Shown: in pieces, positions 57,227 through 64,000 of the stretch
Numbering within the stretch: the stretch's first letter is position 1
Layout: the number at the start of each line of letters is the position of its first letter
Assembly (NCBI GenBank): GCA_963989245.1
Contig: OZ022351.1
Span: 12,542,843 to 12,606,842 of the forward strand
Origin: Nansenia antarctica
Lineage: Eukaryota; Chordata; Actinopteri; Argentiniformes; Microstomatidae
DNA: 64,000 nt
Reading direction: 5' to 3'
Program-made: the position numbers and the translations under genes
Notes under the pieces: generated by a model
Database searches by the model: none
Seen by the model: only the letters and a program-made list of their open reading frames with translations
Told to the model about the DNA's origin: nothing

Positions 57227-57597
57227 CTGGAATAAGACACATGAAAGAGATCCATGTGTTCAGTGACAATCTTATTTGACATAAGCAGTGAACATTGCAA
57301 TAACAGAACAATAAGTCACAGTTTGAGCTTGCCAGGTGCTTTTCCATTCGTTCCATAACACAAGAAGAGCATCAGGGGAAAGATTAAATTCTGTAAAGTT
57401 TTTTTTTTTTACATGAAATGACATGAAAATGAAAACGGGGCTAGAGGAATATGATGATTTTAACACGGCATAAGCAGGAGGTTTGGACATGAAAAAGAAT
57501 GATGTTGGTGCGGTTTACAGAAAGATATACCGTTCCGCCACGTGTTAGAGATGAACAGGTGTGACATGACTCGGGTGTGAACTCTACGACTCCATAC

Positions 57598-57665
57598 CTG
57601 ATCCAACTTCCCATATGTCGGCTGGGCTGTCTGCAGCATCAGTGATGATGTCACCGAATCAACAC
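57598..57665 (-). CDS. CNBD protein gene, exon 3 of those seen
   Basis: Acceptor CATGTTTTGTGTAG, 68 bp, donor GTATGG. After two bases that complete a Gly codon from the previous exon it reads VDSVTSSLMLQTAQPTYG and KLDQ. The phase agrees on both sides. It carries the last helix after the beta-barrel. The intron upstream is only 373 bp and is mostly a family A MITE. Confidence 0.75.
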
Positions 57666-57760
57666 CTACACAAAACATGAAGAGACACACATGAATAAAG
57701 ACACAGCGATAACAGATGTATAGGGATCTTACAGAAACATGAGATGATTCAACATCAGAT

Positions 57761-58011
57761 CGTGAGCTTAGAATGATAAGGTTCTATCTCCGTTTAGGGC
57801 AGTTCAGAGATATTGAGCGTCAAAGTTTTTACATTCCGTTATGTTTTGTGAGATGGAACCTTTGTATTTTATTAATTACTAACTCCAAAATGTCAACATA
57901 AAAAAAAATAACACCACACAGGCATTAATAAACACCTAATGGTTCAGATTATGTAAAAAAAACTAAATTTTGACAAAAATGTAGATAGAACCTTATAATT
58001 CTAACGTCACC
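57761..58011 (-). mobile_element. Family A MITE, copy 10, in CNBD gene intron
   Basis: CGTGAGCTTAGAATGATAAG at the left and TAACGTCACC at the right, flanked by AGAT at 57757-57760 and 58012-58015. It fills 251 of the 373 intron bases and ends 26 bp from the 5' splice site at 58038. Confidence 0.9.
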
Positions 58012-58038
58012 AGATATGTATGATGACGTGCAGGTCAC

Positions 58039-58189
58039 CTTTCAGAGCGTCTGGTTGGATGAGCCCCACGTACACCTCTGTTGCCGTGACGATGGTGCAG
58101 GGGGACGGCTGGTCGAGCAGGATGCTCACCTCCCCGAAGGATTCCATTGGTCCGAGCCTCCCCACCATGACGAACTTTAACCTACTGCC
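58039..58189 (-). CDS. CNBD protein gene, exon 2 of those seen (CNBD core)
   Basis: Acceptor GTTGGTTTTCAG, 151 bp, donor GTGACC, phase 0 in and phase 1 out. It reads GSRLKFVMVGRLGPMESF, then GEVSILLDQPSPCTIVTA and TEVYVGLIQPDALKG. FGE(V/I)S followed about 10 residues later by PCTIVTA is the phosphate-binding cassette region of cyclic nucleotide-binding domains. The usual Arg that contacts the phosphate (as in PRxATV) is replaced here by Pro-Cys, so ligand binding may be altered or lost. The protein is probably soluble; no membrane segment is seen in these exons. Confidence 0.85.
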
Positions 58190-58239
58190 CTGAAAACCAA
58201 CAGTCATGTCAAACCGGGTCATCTTATTGTTTCATATAT

Positions 58240-58959
58240 CAGTAGCCGGCATTCCACAGCGGAGCTTATGCTGTGCTGTGTTTGTGCGTGCCACGGCCAT
58301 TTGCGTTTCAACACTCATCACTTACAGGCTTTGACAGTGCTTACTCTGGGCTTATTGGGTGCTTAAACGTTTAGTCTTTTAGTTTCCTCTCTCCTCCTGG
58401 TCCTTATGAGGGAACAAGGGGCTATGGGCAGTTTAGAGCGAGTGAGGGGTATTCTTATCCATAAAGAGTTTTAGTTGGCTAACGATCTTGGTTGGTGGCA
58501 AGCATAATCCAAGCTGGCTATAACTACACAACCAAATTTATTTGAATATGTTTTTTTGTTGCAAATAGAATTGCCATAAACTGCTACCAGAACCTGTTAG
58601 GAAACCAAATGATTGTAAATGTTTTGCTAGTGTCTCTGAAGAAAGGGGGGCGGGACTAGAATGCCCAGCTAGGGAAATTCAAACAGGCTTGTTCAGTAAG
58701 GCTCGAAGCACCAGGCTTTGAGCACTAGCTGGCCACTCGTAGCCTTGGCCCACACTAGCACCGCTGTCAAAAGGCAGCTTTTGATAGCCTATCCTATTCG
58801 GTTGTTAAGTCTGACGTCACGCGTGACTTTTAGCAATTTCCGGGTCCAAACCAAAAATTCCCTGCACCAGAGTACCAGTGTACTACAGCGGTAGAATTCA
58901 ATCGTTTTTTAGACTCGGATCTATTCATACAACAAGGGACACAGCACTTTCCCGTTTTC
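58240..58959. other. Intron DNA, no further exon seen
   Basis: Lies between CNBD exons 1 and 2 on the minus strand. No element boundary recognised. Confidence 0.45.
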
Positions 58960-59023
58960 CCAATATTGTCAGGGTCTTTGAGCCTCGGAAAAGCGCTATA
59001 TAAATATAATGAATTATTATTAT
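58960..59023 (+). mobile_element. 64-bp L2-like tail scrap
   Basis: CCAATATTGTCAGGGTCTTT, then GAGCCTCGGAAAAGCGCTAT and ATT repeats match the last ~64 bp of the LINE at 8456-11465. It is extremely 5'-truncated. Confidence 0.8.
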
Positions 59024-59360
59024 TACTGAGGCATTTCGAAGAGAGTGCCTCAGCCAACGTTGGACCCAGAAACACGTCACGACTTAACAACCGAATAGAC
59101 TACATACACATCCTTCTAGTATGCCGCTAGTGTCCACCCAATAATAGAGCCATGATCCTATCATTGTAACCAGTGACAAATTATAGTATCTATCCCTGGT
59201 ATGAAATACTACACATTTATGGAAATGAGTCCTAAGCATGTCGGTAATATTCAAAGGCTGCTGTTTCATTTCTTGATTTGGATTAAGTGTTTTTTAATCA
59301 AATATGGGCTTGGAGCCCGGGGATACTGTACTGTAGAGTGGGAGTGTTTAAAACAAACAC

Positions 59361-59470
59361 CTTCTTCTCCTGCAGGCTCCTCATCACAGTGCTGATATCC
59401 TGCATGATGTTACACTCCCCGTCTCGGATGTAGGCCACGAAGGGACACACCTTGCCCTCCTTCGCCAGAA
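59361..59470 (-). CDS. CNBD protein gene, first exon seen in window
   Basis: Acceptor CTGTCTCTGTCTGCAG, 110 bp, donor GTGTTT. Starting with two bases of a split codon it reads LAKEGKVCPFVAYIRDGE, CNIMQDISTVMRSLQEKK. The segment FVAYIRDGECNI fits the beta-strand and turn before the FGE cassette in cyclic nucleotide-binding domains (compare the usual xxGxxxV). The split first codon requires an upstream exon, not found up to 64000. Together the five exons give 167 codons including the stop, with all phases matching. It is most like CNBD1 or CNBD2; I cannot tell which. Confidence 0.8.
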
Positions 59471-59620
59471 CTGCAGACAGAGACAGGAAGGGGAAGAGGT
59501 TGTTTCGAAGGTTAAAACTTCCCTTCCCTATCAATGTGCTTTCTTTCTCTCTGTAGACTCAGTTCAGAGCGTGGGCTGCCCTGTCAGAGGTTGAAGTAAA
59601 AATGTGAGTTGTGAGAAGCA

Positions 59621-59632
59621 TGTCTGTGTGTG

Positions 59633-59663
<31 letters not shown>

Positions 59664-59712
59664 CTGTGTGTGTGTGTGTGTCGGTGTCTGTGTGTGTCTG
59701 TGTGTCTGCGTG
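59621..59712. repeat. (GT)n microsatellite
   Basis: GT with CTGT and GCGT interruptions. Confidence 0.95.
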
Positions 59713-59719
59713 TTGATGA

Positions 59720-60590
59720 TTAGATGTGTGCATGTGTGTATTAATCACTTTGTGACTATACACTATTCCCACTATACTCCCATAGCAACACAGCCTATTT
59801 CCACCACTGGTGGTGACAAATCTGTCTCAGCGGAGAAGAAATAAAGCACCAAGTAGTGTTGGGGGGGGGGGAGAAATGAAAAAAAAAAGAGGTACACTGT
59901 AAACGACAGAAGTAATCTCTGTTTTGGCACAAGCTCCAACACTGGGGGGATTATTTCTTCATGTGACAAATCTTAGGTTGGGTTGCGGAGGTGAGCATTA
60001 TATTGATTTACGGCCTGCCGTTAACGGCTAGAAGAAACACTGTATATCAGAGCTGACAGGTGTTTTTAAACCCTATCTCTATGAAGCGGAGAGTTGGACA
60101 AACAGGGACCATTTGTCTGTCTGCTGACAGGGGGGGCCGGTCGGTCTCCGTTCCTTCACATAGAACAGTAGTGGAGAGCTCTGGGGGGAGGTGCAGGCGG
60201 GCATGGGTATTCTCAGGCCTAATTTCATCGCTGTCTATCCAAATGAAACGCTTGGCAGCTTTATTCAAGACCTCGGCCCCCTTTCCACCCACTCACTCAG
60301 CTCCGAATAATCAAACAGTTAAATGTGGCTCACCTGGGAAATTACCCAGATTCCCCCGGACTATGTCTCGGTGACTGAGGCCAAGGTTCACTCAAACTGA
60401 TGTGAAATATTAGAGGGAGGCTCGCTTTCCCCCCTGATGATAATGTTAATTTAGTGGCCAACTACTTTGCTATCTTTTTCAAATGGAAAAGGGAGGGATC
60501 TTTAAGATTGACTGTGAGTTGGGGGTTTGGATGTCCCAGGTATGATTTCCATTAGTTCATTCTCTGATGCTTCCTGTGTCCCCTCACAGA
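59720..60590. other. No exon seen
   Basis: 60200-60270 and 60420-60470 look unique and balanced in composition; no splice-flanked coding segment was recognised. Confidence 0.4.
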
Positions 60591-60800
60591 GCCTACGCTG
60601 CAAAAAGTTTAAATAAGATGAAATATCTTCAGTCAAGGCAATACATGCTTGTTTTTTGTCTGAAAAGATATTTCTTCTTACCAAGCAAATCTTACCTTAT
60701 TTGTCTATCATTTTTTTAATAAGATATTATACGTTGTTACTGAGATTGTATTACTGGTTCTGAGTAACTTAACGCTTGAAACTACAATAATCAGGATTAT
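60591..60800. repeat. Possible degenerate dispersed repeat
   Basis: CGCTGCAAAAAGTTTAAATA and repeated AAGATATTTC/GAAATATCTTC words resemble an old vertebrate repeat with TGCAAAAA ends. No clear boundaries. Confidence 0.3.
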
Positions 60801-60873
60801 AAAGCTGTTTGATAAACACTGACAAAAATAAAACTGCTTTGTCAAAGTAAGGATTTCTTATTTCAGTCATCTT

Positions 60874-61142
60874 ATCCGGCTGTGTCTCAGGAGGGAGAGT
60901 CGCCGTCTAATGATCACAAGGTTGGAAGATCAGCGGTTCGAGCCCCGGCTGGCCACATGTCGAAGTGTCCTTGGGCAAGACACTAAACCTAAAAATTGCT
61001 CCCAGTGAGCGGGCCAGCGCCTTGCATGGCAGCTTGCCGCCATTGGTGTATGAATGGGTGAATGAGAGGCCGTTGTAAAGCACTTTGGAGCAGCTTCAGA
61101 GCAGCAAAAAAGGCGCTATATAAGTGTAGTCCATTTACCATC
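60874..61142 (+). mobile_element. tRNA-derived SINE, copy 4 (intact)
   Basis: Head GGCTGTGTCTCAGGAGGGAG, uninterrupted CGCCGTCTAATGATCACAAG (the site split at 3836/6101), box B GGTTCGAGCC, and tail GGCGCTATATAAGTG. A possible CATCT duplication flanks it. Confidence 0.85.
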
Positions 61143-62009
61143 TCTTCACAGAACAGAGAATGACCAAATGGAATTCATTGTTTTATTGTCAATCTTACAC
61201 AGCCCAGCAATCATGTTGACAAAATACAATACAGAACAAAGACAGTACACCTTTCATATCTGGGGAACACACTATGAGCCATTTGAACTGTTGTACAATT
61301 CTATTACATCCCCAAGACGGTATTTGACTTGTACATAAGTTTGGCTCTTGTTGCTAATTGTGTAAAGAGGCCAAATCAACCAGATTTTCAGCATCAGTGG
61401 CCTGTGCAAGGTGTGGGGCCTCATCTTGACCTCATCTTGATAAGCCATGACGTTTCTATCAAAGCATATAGTTTATAAAGCGTATAAAGTCAAGGATCGA
61501 CAAGAGATTCTTTTGACCAGTCCAAATTCTGGCATATTATCATTCAGTACTTTGGCAAAGATCTCAGACTTCTAAGTTATGTATTTATTACCGTTTATCA
61601 TAAGCCATTTGTGCGGAGCCTACGTAGAAAGATCCTCTATGTCATCTCTGTACATTTGACTGATACAGTTTACTTCATTGAACATTAAGAAGTCCCTACA
61701 TTTTCCACAGAAATACTGTAGATCTTTAACCTTTGAACCAGGTCCCATCTCCCTTTCATTTGACACGTATTCCTACCGAAAATTGTCGGTATGGGTCTTT
61801 TGGTTCGGCAAACATGTGTATCGAACGTATGTTAGTAATCTCAGCCAATATGCATGCGCACACACGCCAAATAGAGATTGCCGGAAGTTAGCAGCATGGT
61901 TAGCAGAGCCCAGAGAACATGAATAAACCAGAGCTTGAAGTTCCTCCAGTAACCTTTAAGTCTCCTGTTTGCTTGACGTATCCCATGGCGTGTTATTAGG
62001 CCTTTCACC
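61143..62009. other. No gene seen
   Basis: Short ORFs without signature. Confidence 0.4.
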
Positions 62010-62095
62010 TTTTTTTATTTTATTTTTTTATTTAACCTTTATTTATACAGGTAAAAAACACATTGAGCCCCAAGGGCTCATTGAACCTTACATAT
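62010..62095. mobile_element. Retroelement-like end fragment
   Basis: TTATTTAACCTTTATTTATA and CAGGTAAAAAACACATTGAG resemble a widespread fish repeat end (TTTATTTAACCAGG type). The family is not resolved. Confidence 0.35.
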
Positions 62096-62177
62096 CCTAA
62101 ATGCATTGCGACTCTCCTCTCTGCTGCAGACAGAAGTTCTCTCGGATGCCATCCACGACCCCGGACACCATCCACGA

Positions 62178-62531
62178 TCCATGACTTCTTCATAACGCCA
62201 TAACGCCACCCACGATCCATGACTTCTTCATAATGCCATAACGCCATACACAATCCATGACTTCTTCATAATGCCATAACGCCATACACGATCCATGACT
62301 TCTTCATAACGCCATAACACCATACACAATCCATGACTTCTTCATAATGCCATAACGCCATACACGATCCATGACTTCTTCATAACGCCATAACGCCTTC
62401 CACGATCCATGACTTCTTCATAACGCCTTCCACGATCCATGACTTCTTCATAACGCCATAACGCCATCCACGATCCATGACTTCTTCATAACGCCATAAC
62501 GCCATACACAATCCATGACTTCTTCATAATG
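62178..62531. repeat. 38-bp minisatellite, ten units
   Basis: ATGACTTCTTCATAA starts at 62181, 62219, 62257, 62295, 62333, 62371, 62409, 62439, 62477 and 62515. Spacing is 38 bp except one 30-bp unit. Each unit contains one or two CCATAACG words and CACGATC or CACAATC. Confidence 0.95.
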
Positions 62532-62539
62532 TGTTATAA

Positions 62540-64000
62540 TATAATAAATGTTTATATATTAGAAAAAGGCAATCACCGAGTGGATGAAGGTCATTACTGA
62601 CTAGGGTTGCATGATGCCATGTTTTTCATTTTCGGCCCCGATCCCGATTACAGAACTGTGTGTATTGTTGTTATTCTAAAAAGGTTTAAAGCGCTGTTAC
62701 GTTTGTACTAATGGCCTTTGTTGTTGTTTTTGCATTCTTTGTTCTGCCCATATGTAGCCCCTGGATATACCGAGTCCTCAATAAACAAGTGAAAAGAAAT
62801 GAGATTCATTCTTTTTTTTTAAGCAAGCCAATCTCGTTTAGAGCAGATCATTTTGCTTCTTTGAAGACATTTTGCTTGTTCTTTTTCTTGTTTTTGAGAG
62901 CTGACGTTTTGCAGTGTATAGAACATACCATCAAACAAACAGTCCAACAACATGGAGTTATAATCTAATAGATGTATATCATTCAGAAAAAAAAACGGCG
63001 AAGACATGTTAAGACATCATAGCACTATTATCAACAACAAAACGTAACTACAGTACCAGGGTAATACCATTTGATTTACATCAGCGCTAAGCCACCTCTT
63101 CCCTTTACATCTCCCTTAGTCATTACCATAACAAGCGGCTCGAGCCACCATTTTAGATGCCCTTTGATTGCTTCGCCCTAGCCTTCTCTACTTCTACCCT
63201 TACATTTGAAGTGTACCCATTAGGTTGGGTACCCTGACACAGACCCCTTGGTCCTAAAGCCTTGTGATTGACACAGGGCTAATGGGATGTAGTTTCCACC
63301 AGTGTTTTCGCTGAAATGATGAGGCATCACAAGTCTCTCTGTTCCCTGTGTGTCAAGACACAGATTTGGGGGGGGGAGTTTTGTCCGAACACTGTGGTAG
63401 ACCTCATTGATTGTCTGGGGACAGGGGGAACCCTCATAACGGGTGTATTAAGCCTGACCCTAATAGCTCCCTAATAGGCAGCTATTACCGTATTTGAGCC
63501 CCCCTCCTCTGGGGTAATGAGCCATCTGGAACAAAGCCCCCTGCCATTAGAGAACGAGAGAGAAAGAGGAAGGAACACGACAATTGAGAATTCTTCTGAA
63601 AAGGAAATGCTAACAACCACAAGGATGTTTCCCCCGAAATGAACTGTTTAATTACTTTGTTTCAAGTATTTCAAAATCCAAATCATATGGGGCTTAACCG
63701 GTATCCTTGAAAAAACTTGTGTAAAGCCAACATTGACTTACATTTCTAAACAACCTGTATACCCCTAGTCTTATTAAATTAAACATAAAGTAACATGATA
63801 AGGTAGTTTAAGACTTGAATGTGTAGGATTAAGCTAACGGCGTAGTGAATCGCTCCAGAAACTTGTTGTATTCGTGAGGACACCGTGAATAGTATCCCCC
63901 GATTTACACACAGAACAACAACAAGTAATGTTTGTACAAATGTATCTGGGTGGAGTTAAATTCCTACATGTACATTTGATATCCCCCCATGGACATCAAG
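62540..64000. other. No exon seen; candidate conserved block at 63380-63560
   Basis: 63380-63560 (CTAATAGGCAGCTATTACCG, GGGGTAATGAGCCATCTGGA) is balanced in composition and unlike the surrounding AT-rich DNA. No splice-flanked coding segment of the CNBD gene was found here. Confidence 0.3.

Noticed and set aside
60502..60684. Upstream CNBD exon on the minus strand
   Set aside because: The frame overlaps an old-repeat-like segment and does not match the phase needed to join the exon at 59361-59470.
60880..60950. tRNA gene at SINE heads
   Set aside because: Box A/B-like words occur in all four SINE copies but the cloverleaf is not complete and the LINE-like tail follows.
62178..62531. CRISPR array
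   Set aside because: Units are contiguous 38-bp tandem repeats without unique spacers, in a eukaryotic genome.
63840..63905. Minus-strand peptide CPHEYNKFLERF as a last exon
   Set aside because: A stop lies just upstream in the same frame and no acceptor AG precedes it.

Overview
The window looks like a repeat-rich, gene-poor stretch of a teleost fish nuclear genome. The evidence is non-LTR retrotransposons of fish type (L2-like and Rex1-like), a tRNA-derived SINE family, many MITE-like DNA elements, long CA/GT and GA/CT microsatellites, and one spliced vertebrate-type gene. There is no bacterial gene organisation, no CRISPR array and no credible rRNA or free-standing tRNA gene.

Layout. 1-6.6 kb is a pile of retroelements: a deleted Tc1-like element, head-to-head L2 fragments, then an old minus-strand L2 interrupted by an L2 tail fragment and by a SINE, the SINE itself split by a Rex1-like LINE. 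8.2-11.5 kb holds a Rex1-like 3' scrap and a 5'-truncated L2-like LINE with one uninterrupted ~900-codon frame. 11.5-24.2 kb is sparse sequence peppered with TTAA-flanked piggyBac-type elements, a MITE family with 4-bp target duplications (called family A here), SINEs and hairpins. 25.1-27.7 kb carries an L2 fragment meeting a Rex1-like LINE. 28-43 kb is largely unique DNA with several blocks that look like conserved non-coding DNA, plus families A, B and C. 43-50.3 kb has a long CT tract, a broken Gypsy integrase fragment and a hAT element nested in a piggyBac-type element. 51.8-59.5 kb is the only convincing host gene: five minus-strand exons encoding the C-terminal ~166 residues of a cyclic-nucleotide-binding-domain protein (CNBD1/CNBD2-like). 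Upstream exons probably lie beyond the window. 60-64 kb holds a SINE and a 38-bp minisatellite.

The most notable pattern is the MITE content. Family A has ten copies in 64 kb, with ends of type CGTGA(C/G); nine have matching 4-bp flanks. Families B and C share a nearly identical terminal motif and also show 4-bp target duplications. No transposase for them is visible here. One family A copy lies 26 bp inside an intron of the host gene and makes up two thirds of that intron. All calls are by eye; no database search was possible.
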